Source: Roseovarius salincola
Lineage (GTDB): Bacteria > Pseudomonadota > Alphaproteobacteria > Rhodobacterales > Rhodobacteraceae
DNA: 64,000 bases
Reading direction: 5' to 3'
Assembly (NCBI RefSeq): GCF_026891095.1
Contig: NZ_JAPTNL010000001.1
Span: forward strand, 464,794 to 528,793
Below are positions 56,134 to 63,687 of the stretch, piece by piece (the first letter of the stretch is position 1; every line of letters begins with the position of its first letter). The translations under genes were made by a program, and so were the position numbers. The notes beneath the pieces were generated by a model that was given only the letters and a program-made list of their open reading frames with translations, searched no databases and had not been told where the DNA came from.

Positions 56134-56941
56134 AACGATACTCAAACTCTTTCACGTAAGCCTCTAGATACTTCTGCGAAACGCTTGTGTGCGTTCCCGC
56201 TATCGACTTCTTGAGGTGATTAAAGAAGCTCTCAATCTGGTTGGTGCTGGTCCCGCAAGGCGTGGCGTATTCGCCCTTCTGGTGGTTCACCGTCTTGTGG
56301 CTGTAGCTGCCAACCGGGATGGCCTTGTTATAGGCGCGCAACTCGTCTGTGTGTATCTCGGTGCCCGGTGCGACGTTGGCGCGGATAACCGGCAGAAGCG
56401 AACCGCGCCTCTGGTCAGGAACAATCTTGAGCATGGCGTCGCCGCCGCGCTCGATCATGCCCATTACGACCGTCTTACGCTCGCGCCAGTCTCTGCCGGT
56501 GGTGACGCCGCCGACGAAAGTCTCGTCAATCTCGACAACTTTACCTTCGCCGCCAATGGGCGTGTCACCGTCCACAGCGGCCATATGGTCGCGGATAAGT
56601 CGCGCCATGCGCCATGCGGTCTTGTAGGTGACGCCAAGCTGGCGCTGCAGCTCTTTGCCGCTGACGCCGTGTTTGGACGTGGTGAACAGGAAGATCGCGT
56701 AGAACCACAGTTGAAGTGGTGTGCGGCTCTTTTCAAAGATGCTGCCGACCATCGGATGAATGTGGTGGCCGCACCACTGGCACGAATAGGCTTGCTCGGA
56801 TTGCAGGCGATACCATTTGGCCGACCGTTCGCACTTGGGGCAGACATGGCCCTGACCGAAACGCACGTTGAACAGATGCTCAAGGCAAGCGTCATCATTC
56901 GGAAATTGCTGGAAGAACTGGCGAACGTTGGCTTGTTTCAT
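56063..56941 (-). CDS. IS1595-family transposase (element A)
   Basis: A 292-residue transposase. An N-terminal zinc ribbon CPKCERS...CQWCGHH lies at about 34-60, followed by a helical HTH region and an ISXO2-like DDE/N catalytic domain: EIDETFVGGV (Asp), HTDELRAYNKA (Asp) and NQIESFFNHLKKSI (third acidic position). The reading frame is intact. The promoter is inside the right inverted repeat. Confidence 0.93.
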   Translation of the reverse strand: MKQANVRQFFQQFPNDDACLEHLFNVRFGQGHVCPKCERSAKWYRLQSEQAYSCQWCGHHIHPMVGSIFEKSRTPLQLWFYAIFLFTTSKHGVSGKELQRQLGVTYKTAWRMARLIRDHMAAVDGDTPIGGEGKVVEIDETFVGGVTTGRDWRERKTVVMGMIERGGDAMLKIVPDQRRGSLLPVIRANVAPGTEIHTDELRAYNKAIPVGSYSHKTVNHQKGEYATPCGTSTNQIESFFNHLKKSIAGTHTSVSQKYLEAYVKEFEYRFNRRMRPETMLSELLSRFPELDA

Positions 56942-56962
56942 GGTCTTAACTCCTATGCTTAA

Positions 56963-56991
56963 TACATAGGTTCAAGACTACCGTATGTCAA
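56963..56991 (-). promoter_or_regulatory. Promoter of the element A transposase, within the right end
   Basis: On the minus strand TTGACA (56986-56991) and TATGTA (56963-56968) are separated by 17 bases. The -35 overlaps the terminal inverted repeat, and the transposase starts 22 bases further on. Confidence 0.65.
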
Positions 56992-57004
56992 GGGGATACA
57001 CCCC

Positions 57005-57012
57005 ATATTGAT
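57005..57012. repeat. Right 8-base target site duplication
   Basis: ATATTGAT, identical to 55293-55300. To its right, 57013-57205 holds no recognisable gene; it is AT-rich up to about 57100. Confidence 0.9.
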
Positions 57013-57205
57013 ACATGCCGAACCAAAAGCGAAATGAATCATATAGACTTGATATCAATCAACTACAGGCCACTCCTGATCCAGTCCCCAAACACCCCCA
57101 CCATACGCAATCTCCTTGATTTCGTACGCTTCACGCACCGCTCATGCCGCAATTGCCCGTCAGGCTGACATCTTGGGGCCATTCCGGCCAGCGGGAGATC
57201 GGATC

Positions 57206-57616
57206 ATGCCAGACGCGTCTGCACAGCGGCACGAGCGCCTGTTCGAATATATCCGGCAGGACAACATGATCCGGGTGCGCGCCTTGCGGATGCAGTCCGC
57301 TCGCACCCTCAGCGCCCCCGAAATGCACGCTTTCCTTTCCAAAGCCGAGCGATCCTTTGACACGCCCACAGCGTCGCGGGCCTCTGGTGTCGCTCAGCCC
57401 TTGAAGCCGGTCGCGACGACAAATTTCTCCGAACTGTCGGCGCGCGATGCCGGCGGCTTCACATTGGCGACCTTCGTGAAACGCTGCTTGAGCAGTTTCT
57501 GGAGCTCGCCCTCGGCGCCGCCCGCAAGAACCTTCGAGACGAACGTGCCGCCTTCGTCCAGAATGTCGAATGCCAGCCACGCGGCGGCCTCGCACAGCGC
57601 GATGATGCGCAGGTGA
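57206..57616 (+). pseudogene. Possible gene remnant next to the insertion sequence
   Basis: From ATG 57206, behind a GGGAG site, about 55 codons are G/C-rich at third positions and encode a helical, charged sequence (HERLFEYIRQDNMIRVRALR, then EMHAFLSKAERSF). The frame then runs antisense through the last 220 bases of rlmE, where it is implausible. It may be the surviving 5' part of a gene whose end was lost. The family is not recognised; it could be spurious. Confidence 0.25.
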
Positions 57617-58110
57617 TCGGTCTGCTTGTGCCCCGAGCTTGACGCCGCCATGTCGCTCATCACCACATCGGCCTTGCCGCCCAGCCACTCCTTGACCTGC
57701 GCGTCGGCGCCGTCCTCCATGAAATCGAGCTGATAGAGATCACAACCCGGAATCGGCTCGATCTCCTGCAAATCGACGCCCAGGATATAGCCCTGCGCCT
57801 TGCCCTGTTTCTCGCCAAGCGCGTTCACGCGCGGCACCGCCACCTGGCACCAGCCGCCGGGCGCGCAGCCCAGATCGACCACCCGTGCACCGGGCACGAG
57901 GAAACGGAACTTGTCGTCGATCTCCATGATCTTGAACGCCGCGCGCCCGCGATAACCCTCGGCCTGCGCGCGCTTGACGTAAGGATCGTTCAATTGCCGC
58001 TGCAACCAGCGCGTCGATGACGATTTGCGCCCGCGCGCGGTCTTGACCTTGACGGTCAGGTCACGCTGGCCGCGCCCCGATGTGTTCTTGCCATCCGGTG
58101 TCTTCGCCAT
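57394..58110 (-). CDS. rlmE: 23S rRNA (uridine-2'-O-)-methyltransferase RlmE (FtsJ)
   Basis: A 238-residue RrmJ/FtsJ methyltransferase acting on 23S rRNA in the A-loop. An N-terminal basic extension of about 30 residues (typical of alphaproteobacteria) precedes [16 protein letters not shown] (catalytic Lys). The SAM motif is [14 protein letters not shown]. The K-D-K-E tetrad residues lie in [19 protein letters not shown] and [13 protein letters not shown] 58110 is 4 bases after the gppA stop. Confidence 0.95.
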   Translation of the reverse strand: MAKTPDGKNTSGRGQRDLTVKVKTARGRKSSSTRWLQRQLNDPYVKRAQAEGYRGRAAFKIMEIDDKFRFLVPGARVVDLGCAPGGWCQVAVPRVNALGEKQGKAQGYILGVDLQEIEPIPGCDLYQLDFMEDGADAQVKEWLGGKADVVMSDMAASSSGHKQTDHLRIIALCEAAAWLAFDILDEGGTFVSKVLAGGAEGELQKLLKQRFTKVANVKPPASRADSSEKFVVATGFKG

Positions 58111-58114
58111 CAAT

Positions 58115-59227
58115 CTACCCCTGCCCGTCCTGCAACACGCCATCCGCCGACATCAGCGCATAAAGCATACCCTCGCGCAGCCCGCGATCCGCCACCGACA
58201 GACGGTCGGTGGGCCAGCAGCGCAGCAGCGCCTGCAGGATCGCCGCGCCCGACATGATCAGCGCCTGGCGGTCCAGGCCGATGCGCGGATCCTTGCGCCG
58301 CCCCAGCGGCCCGAGCGCCAGGTATTTGCGGATCACCAGGTCGATCTCGTCGCTGGTCATGCACAGCCCGTCCACCTTGTTGCGGTCATAGCGCTTCAAT
58401 CCCAGGTGGCTCGCCGCGACGGTCGTCACCGTCCCCGAGGTGCCGATGATCTGGAACCCCTCGCGCGGCTGCTCGTTCTTGTAGGGCGCGAACTCGGCCA
58501 GGTTCTCCTCGAAGAACCAGCTCATCAGCGCGAACCGCGCGCTGTCATCCTCGACATCGTTGAACTGGTCGCGCAGCGTCGCCACCCCCAGCGGCACGCT
58601 GATCCAGTCCACCACCCGCGCCGAAGGCCGCCCGGCCTCCTGGCATTTGAACCCGCCATGCATGCGCATGATCGCGCGGGCGCGCTCGGCCGGGGGAACG
58701 TCGCGCAGGTCGATCCAGACCAGTTCCGTCGACCCCCCGCCGATATCCACCACCAACAGTTGCTCGGTCTGCGGATTGACCAGCGGCGCGCAGGACACGA
58801 CCGCCAGTTGCGCCTCTTCCTGGGGCGCGATCATGTCAAGGCGCAGCCCGGTTTCCTTATGCACCCGCGCCAGGAACGACTTGCCATTGGCCGCGCGCCG
58901 GCAGGCCTCGGTGGCGACAAGGCGCATCCGTTCGACCTTGTGGCGTCTGATCTTCTGCTGACAGACCCTCAGCGCCTGCAATGTGCGGTAGATCGCCGAA
59001 CGCGACAGGCGGCCGTACTTCTCCAGACCCGATCCAAGCTGGACGGATTTGGAAAAGCTGTCGACCACCTTGAACTGGCTGCCCTCGGGTCGGGCAATCA
59101 GCATGCGGCAACTGTTTGTGCCCAGATCCAGGGCGGCATAAAGACCGTCCGGACAGGGTGAGCTCAGTGCGGGGCTCTCAACCGTTTTCGGGATCGCGCC
59201 CGCACTTTCGGGACGCCTGGGCGCCAT
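58115..59227 (-). CDS. gppA: Ppx/GppA family exopolyphosphatase/pppGpp phosphatase
   Basis: About 370 residues of the Ppx/GppA actin-like ATPase fold: [17 protein letters not shown] near 35, [27 protein letters not shown], and [16 protein letters not shown]. The length fits the single-fold form without the C-terminal HD domain. It hydrolyses polyphosphate or pppGpp. ATG 59227 is preferred (GGAGGG upstream); ATG 59242 is also possible. It forms a pair with rlmE. Confidence 0.92.
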   Translation of the reverse strand: MAPRRPESAGAIPKTVESPALSSPCPDGLYAALDLGTNSCRMLIARPEGSQFKVVDSFSKSVQLGSGLEKYGRLSRSAIYRTLQALRVCQQKIRRHKVERMRLVATEACRRAANGKSFLARVHKETGLRLDMIAPQEEAQLAVVSCAPLVNPQTEQLLVVDIGGGSTELVWIDLRDVPPAERARAIMRMHGGFKCQEAGRPSARVVDWISVPLGVATLRDQFNDVEDDSARFALMSWFFEENLAEFAPYKNEQPREGFQIIGTSGTVTTVAASHLGLKRYDRNKVDGLCMTSDEIDLVIRKYLALGPLGRRKDPRIGLDRQALIMSGAAILQALLRCWPTDRLSVADRGLREGMLYALMSADGVLQDGQG

Positions 59228-59460
59228 AACCACGCCCTCCATTTCGAGTTGCCTTTAAACTAGTGTCTCGCGCCCCCCGGTGCAAGCTCTGCGGTGCCGC
59301 ATAAACTTCATGAAGGTTTTTCGTGCTGGCCCCTGTGGCCCCCCGCGCCGCGCCGCGCTAGCCTTGAAAGGTCGCATGACGCGTCCGTTCTGTCGAAAAC
59401 CGACTGAGCGTCGCGTCCCGCCTGCTTTAGACAAGGGCCACTGAGGAAGAGGAATCAGTC

Positions 59461-59757
59461 ATGGTTGACGTCACTATCGTCTATTGGAGGGACATCCCCG
59501 CACAGGTGATCGTCGGCAAGGGCCGCCGGGGCGCAAAGAAGCAGCTTCCCGAACGCTTCGAACAGGCCATCGACCGGGCCGCCATGAAAAGCGGCGCCGC
59601 CGAGACCGATGACTACCTGGCCGAGTGGCGCAAGGCCGCCCCCTACCAGGTGGATGGTGATCCTTCCGAAGTGGCCGAGGCCGAAGCGGCCCGGCTCGAT
59701 ACCGAATACGATCAGGAACGCATCAAGACCCTGATCGGCAATGATGGCTGGGCATGA
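59461..59757 (+). CDS. PF13769 ("virulence factor") family small protein
   Basis: A 98-residue protein with the family start VTIVYWRDIPAQVIVGKGRRGAK and a C-terminal acidic helical part. The family name is historical and no virulence role is implied. It precedes a methylenetetrahydrofolate reductase and a methyltetrahydrofolate methyltransferase in one tightly spaced set, so a role in one-carbon transfer is likely but unproven. The upstream 200 bases are without a gene. Confidence 0.82.
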   Translation: MVDVTIVYWRDIPAQVIVGKGRRGAKKQLPERFEQAIDRAAMKSGAAETDDYLAEWRKAAPYQVDGDPSEVAEAEAARLDTEYDQERIKTLIGNDGWA

Positions 59758-59783
59758 CCCCCGGATCGCTATGGGAGGCCGCA

Positions 59784-60719
59784 ATGGCTCTGTTGAACTT
59801 CAAGAAACGTGATGCCGGGTCCACAGGCCCTGCCCCCGTCAATCCGCATGTCGAGGCCTTTCTCAAGGGCTATTCGATCGAGGTGATGCCGCGCACCGCC
59901 GAAAAGGTCGAATCCTTCCGCGATCTGCTGCCCGAAGGCACGCGCGTCTACATCGCCCATATCGAGGGCACCCCGATCGAGGACATGGTCGCCACCGCCG
60001 CGCGCCTGGCGCGCGAAGGCTATCCTGTGATGCCGCATTTCCCGGCCCGGATCATCCGCGACACGGCCATGCTGGCTGACTGGATCGCCCGTTATCAGGG
60101 CGAGGCCGGGGTCGATCAGGCGCTCTTGCTGGCCGGTGGCGTGGCCAAGCCGCATGGCGATTTCGACAGCTCCATGCAGCTGCTGGAAACCGGCGAATTC
60201 GATCGCGCCGGCTTCACCCGCCTGCATGTGGCCGGCCACCCGGAGGGCAACCGCGACATCGACCCCGATGGCGGGATGAAACTCGTCGAGGAAGCCCTTC
60301 AATGGAAACAGAAATTCTCGGAACGCACCGATGCCGACATGGCCCTGGCCACCCAGTTCGCCTTTGACGCCAAGCCGATCATCGCCTGGGCGGACAGGTT
60401 GCGCGCGGCGGGCATCACCCTGCCCGTCCATATCGGCATCGCCGGTCCCGCCAAGCTGCAGACGCTGATCAAGTTCGCCATCGCCTGCGGTGTCGGACCG
60501 TCTTTGAAAGTTCTTCAGAAACGCGCTATGGATGTCTCCAAGCTGCTCTTGCCCTACGAACCCACCGAGGTTCTGGCCGAACTGGCCGCCCACAAGGCCG
60601 CCAACCCCGATTTCAATATCGAGGCGGTCCACTTCTTCCCGCTGGGCGGCATCAAGACCAACGCCACCTGGGCCATCGAAAACGGCGGATCTTCCGCCGT
60701 CCCCGCAAACGCATCCTGA
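59784..60719 (+). CDS. metF: Methylenetetrahydrofolate reductase-like protein
   Basis: A 311-residue FAD-binding TIM-barrel protein of the MTHFR family, interconverting methylene- and methyltetrahydrofolate. Supporting parts are YIAHIEGTPIEDMVATAARL, YPVMPHFPARIIRD, LLLAGGVAKPHGDFDSSMQLL, LHVAGHPEGN and TQFAFDAKPIIAWADRLRAAGI (in pieces). It is divergent in sequence from housekeeping MetF. ATG 59784 is chosen for GGGAGG 8 bases upstream. It starts 26 bases after the PF13769 gene. Confidence 0.85.
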   Translation: MALLNFKKRDAGSTGPAPVNPHVEAFLKGYSIEVMPRTAEKVESFRDLLPEGTRVYIAHIEGTPIEDMVATAARLAREGYPVMPHFPARIIRDTAMLADWIARYQGEAGVDQALLLAGGVAKPHGDFDSSMQLLETGEFDRAGFTRLHVAGHPEGNRDIDPDGGMKLVEEALQWKQKFSERTDADMALATQFAFDAKPIIAWADRLRAAGITLPVHIGIAGPAKLQTLIKFAIACGVGPSLKVLQKRAMDVSKLLLPYEPTEVLAELAAHKAANPDFNIEAVHFFPLGGIKTNATWAIENGGSSAVPANAS

Positions 60720-60739
60720 GCGAAGGACACAAATCAACA

Positions 60740-61807
60740 ATGACCCGCACAGTCGTCGAAAGCAAAACCAAGACCGCCATCATCGGGTTCGATCAGCCCT
60801 TCTGCGTGATCGGTGAACGGATCAACCCGACCGGGCGCAAGAAACTCGCTGCCGAACTCGAAGCGGGCGATTTCTCGACCGTCGAAAAGGACGCGCTGGC
60901 GCAGGTCGCGGCGGGGGCGACGGTTCTCGATATCAACGCGGGCGTGGTCTACAACTCCAACCCCAACCCGAACGAGACCGAACCGCCCCTGATGACCAAG
61001 ATCATCGAACTCGTGCAGGGGCTTGTGGATGTGCCGCTCTGCATCGACAGCTCGGTGCCCGCCGCGCTCGAGGCCGGGCTGGCCGCCTGCGAAGGCCGCC
61101 CGCTGCTGAACTCCGTCACCGGCGAGGAAGACCGCCTCGAACTGGTGCTGCCGCTGGTCAAGAAATACAACGTCCCCGTGGTCGCCATCTCGAATGATGA
61201 TACCGGCATTTCCGAAGACCCCGATGTGCGCTTCGCCGTCGCCAGGAAGATCGTCGAGCGCGCCGCCGATTTCGGTATCCCCGCCCATGACATCGTGGTC
61301 GATCCGCTGGTCATGCCGATCGGCGCGATGGGCACCGCCGGGCTTCAGGTCTTTACCCTGGTGCGCCGCCTGCGCGAGGAACTGGGCGTCAACACCACCT
61401 GTGGCGCCTCCAATATCAGCTTCGGCCTGCCCAACCGCCACGGCATCAACAACGCCTTCCTGCCGATGGCCATGGGCGCGGGCATGACCAGCGCCATCAT
61501 GAACCCTGTGGCGCTGCCGGTGAAGCAATCCGAACTCGACGCCAAGAAGGCCGAAGTCGCCGCCGCGGGCATCGTGCTGCCCGAGGACATGGATGACGAG
61601 ACCTTCTGCCAGCTCTTCGGACTCGGCTCCACCCTGCCCCGCACCGGCAAGGAAATGGAGGCCATCCGCGCCGCCAACTTCCTGACCGACAACGACCCGC
61701 ATGGCGGCGCCTGGATCAAGTTCAACAAGGCGCCGCTCAAACCCGGCGAGGAAGAGGCCGGCGCCCGTGGCGGCCGCTCCGGAGGCCGCCGCCGCCGCCG
61801 CGCGTGA
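60740..61807 (+). CDS. Methyltetrahydrofolate:corrinoid methyltransferase (pterin-binding)
   Basis: A 355-residue TIM-barrel protein of the DHPS/MeTr superfamily: CVIGERINPTGRKKLAAELEAGD (in pieces), ATVLDINAGV, PLCIDSSVPAALEAGL, LLNSVTGEE, VVDPLVMPIGAM and TTCGASNISFGLPNRHGIN. Such enzymes move methyl groups between methyl-THF and a corrinoid protein during demethylation of methoxy or methylamine compounds. It ends with an Arg-rich tail RRRRRA. With the upstream metF-like gene it would feed or withdraw methyl groups. No corrinoid protein is in the window. Confidence 0.87.
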   Translation: MTRTVVESKTKTAIIGFDQPFCVIGERINPTGRKKLAAELEAGDFSTVEKDALAQVAAGATVLDINAGVVYNSNPNPNETEPPLMTKIIELVQGLVDVPLCIDSSVPAALEAGLAACEGRPLLNSVTGEEDRLELVLPLVKKYNVPVVAISNDDTGISEDPDVRFAVARKIVERAADFGIPAHDIVVDPLVMPIGAMGTAGLQVFTLVRRLREELGVNTTCGASNISFGLPNRHGINNAFLPMAMGAGMTSAIMNPVALPVKQSELDAKKAEVAAAGIVLPEDMDDETFCQLFGLGSTLPRTGKEMEAIRAANFLTDNDPHGGAWIKFNKAPLKPGEEEAGARGGRSGGRRRRRA

Positions 61808-61833
61808 TCTTTGCGACCGACAGCATTCCAACG

Positions 61834-61866
61834 CCCCGCGCCCTCACCGGCGCGGGGTTTTTCTTT
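61834..61866 (+). terminator. Intrinsic terminator after the methyltransferase gene
   Basis: A perfect 9-base stem CCCCGCGCC / GGCGCGGGG with a 6-base loop is followed by TTTTTCTTT. The second IS1595-family unit starts at or immediately after this T-run. Confidence 0.9.
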
Positions 61867-61879
61867 GGCGATTGTATAC

Positions 61880-61908
61880 TTGACAAACCCACGGCAGATT
61901 CCTATCTT
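61880..61908 (+). promoter_or_regulatory. Promoter of the element B transposase
   Basis: TTGACA (61880-61885) and TATCTT (61903-61908) are spaced by 17 bases, 27 bases before the transposase start. As in element A, the -35 lies in the presumed terminal repeat. Confidence 0.7.
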
Positions 61909-61934
61909 TAGTCCATAGAGTTAAGGAGCCTGTC

Positions 61935-62903
61935 ATGTCCGTTCTGAGCAAACCGTATATGCACGACGAAGCCGCAGCGTTTGCGCACGTCGAAAGCATC
62001 ATCTGGACCGATGGCCCGGTTTGCCCGCATTGCGGCGTGGTGGATCGCGCCTATCCCCTCACTGGCGTCCGCACGAAGCCGAGCAAGAAGAACCCTGAAG
62101 GCAAGGAACGTCACGGCCTCTGGAAGTGCCGCGAGTGCCGCAAGCAGTTCACGGTGCGCAAGGGCACCATTTTCGAGGATAGCCACATTGAGATGCACAA
62201 GTGGCTTCAAGCCATTCACCTGATGGTGTCCAGCAAGAAGGGCATCAGCAGCCATCAACTGCACCGCGTTCTGGAAATCACGCACAAGAGCGCGTGGTTC
62301 ATGACGCATCGTATTCGTGAGGCCATGCGCTCCGATACGTCCGTTGATTTCGGCGCAGGTGGCGGCGTTGTGGAAGTGGACGAAACGTTCATCGGCAATG
62401 ATCGCACGATCAAGCCGAAGCACACCAAGAAGGGCCGAGGCCACGCGCACAAGCACAAACTGCTGACGCTGGTGGACCGCAACACGGGCCGCGCCAAGTC
62501 TATGGTGGTGGACGACCTGAAAACCGCAACGCTTCTGCCGATCCTGCAAGAGAACATTGCCAAGGAAGCCGTGGTTTATACCGACGAAGCGGGTCAGTAT
62601 CGCAAGCTGTCCGCAGATTTCGCGGCTCATGGCTTCACCCGCCACGGCGCTGGTGAGTATGTGCGCGGTGATGTTCACACCAACACGATTGAGGGCTATT
62701 TCAGTATTTTCAAGCGCGGCATGAAGGGTGTTTACCAGCACTGCGCCAAGAAGCACCTGCACCGTTACGCGGCTGAGTTTGAGTTCCGCTACAACAATCG
62801 TGCGGCCAATGGAATTGACGACGCGGCCCGATTCTCCACGCTTCTCCGCTGCATCTCTGGCAAGCGCCTGACTTATGCTGGGCCTAACCAAGCACAGCAC
62901 TGA
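61935..62903 (+). CDS. IS1595-family transposase (element B)
   Basis: A 322-residue transposase of a different subgroup from element A. It has a zinc ribbon CPHCG ... CRECRKQF at about 34-77 with a charged insert, VRKGTIFEDSHI, and a DDE/N domain with EVDETFIGND, YTDEAGQYRKL and TNTIEGYFSIFKRGMKGVYQH. The start ATG 61935 follows AAGGAG. The frame is intact. Confidence 0.92.
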   Translation: MSVLSKPYMHDEAAAFAHVESIIWTDGPVCPHCGVVDRAYPLTGVRTKPSKKNPEGKERHGLWKCRECRKQFTVRKGTIFEDSHIEMHKWLQAIHLMVSSKKGISSHQLHRVLEITHKSAWFMTHRIREAMRSDTSVDFGAGGGVVEVDETFIGNDRTIKPKHTKKGRGHAHKHKLLTLVDRNTGRAKSMVVDDLKTATLLPILQENIAKEAVVYTDEAGQYRKLSADFAAHGFTRHGAGEYVRGDVHTNTIEGYFSIFKRGMKGVYQHCAKKHLHRYAAEFEFRYNNRAANGIDDAARFSTLLRCISGKRLTYAGPNQAQH

Positions 62904-63111
62904 GCAACGCAGAAGCAGAGCGAGTAGCAAGCGGAAAGCAAAGCATAAACTTGGACGGAAGCGTCAAAAATGAAGATCACGCAACTGATAGGGTTGCGCG
63001 TCACCTGAAACTGTGTATGGTTGATGAAATGAGAAGGGCCACACCATGTTGTGCGGCCCTCTCTGGGGTAGGGTATGAGGCCCATAACCCCTGCTACATA
63101 TGGAGTTCACC

Positions 63112-63636
63112 ATGCCGGAACATGTCGAGTCCGTCAACAGGATATCTGCGTTTTTTCGCGATCAGTCGAAGGACGCCGCGCCGCAATGGCGTGATAAGTT
63201 TGAAAGATACGCTGATCTTCTCGAAGCGACCAAGGATGAACTTGTTCGCCTCTACGGTCTGACAAGCGCACTCCCGCCCGACTTGGGCAATGTCCATGAT
63301 CTGCCGCCAGAATTGCTGGAGGAGCTGTCTATCGCCAAGGCGGACGAACTTGAGGATCAGCTTGTTACGGTGATCAATGCCTACGGTGGAGAAGCAACAC
63401 TGGATCAGATCCTTGTTGGCCTTTACCGGAAATTCAAAGTCACCCAGAAACGTCGCTTCGTTCAGAATAAGCTTTACCGCATGGAAATGATTTGGAGCGT
63501 TGAGGGCAAAAAGGGTGTCTACACGACCAAAGATCCTGAAAGCGTCACGCAAGCGCCAGAGGGCGTCCAAGGTACAGCCAGATCATTTCATATCGACCTT
63601 GGAGAATCTGACGAGGAGGATCCCATACCGTTTTAA
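63112..63636 (+). CDS. Unrecognised protein downstream of the element B transposase, possible cargo
   Basis: About 174 residues: an acidic, helical N-terminus (SVNRISAFFRDQS ... ERYADLLEATKDELVRLYGL) and, at about 78-140, a probable winged-helix fold. That part has helices around DQLVTVINAYGGEATLDQIL and QKRRFVQNKLYRMEM, then strands in WSVEGKKGVYTT. The composition is AT-richer than core genes. ATG 63112 with GGAG 7 bases upstream is chosen over ATG 63100. It is in the same direction as the transposase, 208 bases later; that gap holds only a short AGGGCC/GGCCCT hairpin. Its role is unknown; a DNA-binding function is inferred. Confidence 0.65.
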   Translation: MPEHVESVNRISAFFRDQSKDAAPQWRDKFERYADLLEATKDELVRLYGLTSALPPDLGNVHDLPPELLEELSIAKADELEDQLVTVINAYGGEATLDQILVGLYRKFKVTQKRRFVQNKLYRMEMIWSVEGKKGVYTTKDPESVTQAPEGVQGTARSFHIDLGESDEEDPIPF

Positions 63637-63640
63637 GAAG

Positions 63641-63668
63641 AACGCCCCGCATTGAGCGGGGCGTTTAG
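63641..63668 (+). terminator. Intrinsic terminator after the possible cargo gene
   Basis: A perfect 10-base stem AACGCCCCGC / GCGGGGCGTT with loop ATTGA ends in TTT, 4 bases after the stop at 63636. Confidence 0.8.
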
Positions 63669-63687
63669 CGATGCGGGTGAACTGGTG

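Larger units (their letters stand above)
55301..57004. mobile_element. Complete IS1595-family insertion sequence with cargo genes
   Basis: A 1704-base element bounded by inverted repeats beginning GGGGTGTATCCCC on both ends; the left continues TCTGCATACG and the right TTGACATACGG. It is flanked by perfect 8-base duplications. It carries a minus-strand transposase and, on the plus strand, a membrane protein gene and a small overlapping gene. The GC content is visibly lower than that of the host genes. The intact frame and clean ends suggest a fairly recent insertion. Confidence 0.92.
61867..63687 (+). mobile_element. Second IS1595-family unit (element B), right end not seen
   Basis: The left end is inferred at GGCGATTGTATACTTGACA (61867), aligned to the end of element A through the shared TTGACA (13 bases in on both). 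It contains a transposase and possibly a downstream cargo gene with terminator. No inverse copy of the left end is found before the IS3-like end at about 63688, so the right boundary given is only the limit of what can belong to it here. Confidence 0.5.

Noticed and set aside
55301..63687. The two IS1595-family units as a composite transposon around rlmE to the methyltransferase gene
   Set aside because: The transposases belong to different subgroups, the terminal repeats differ, and element A has its own perfect 8-base duplication, so each inserted independently.
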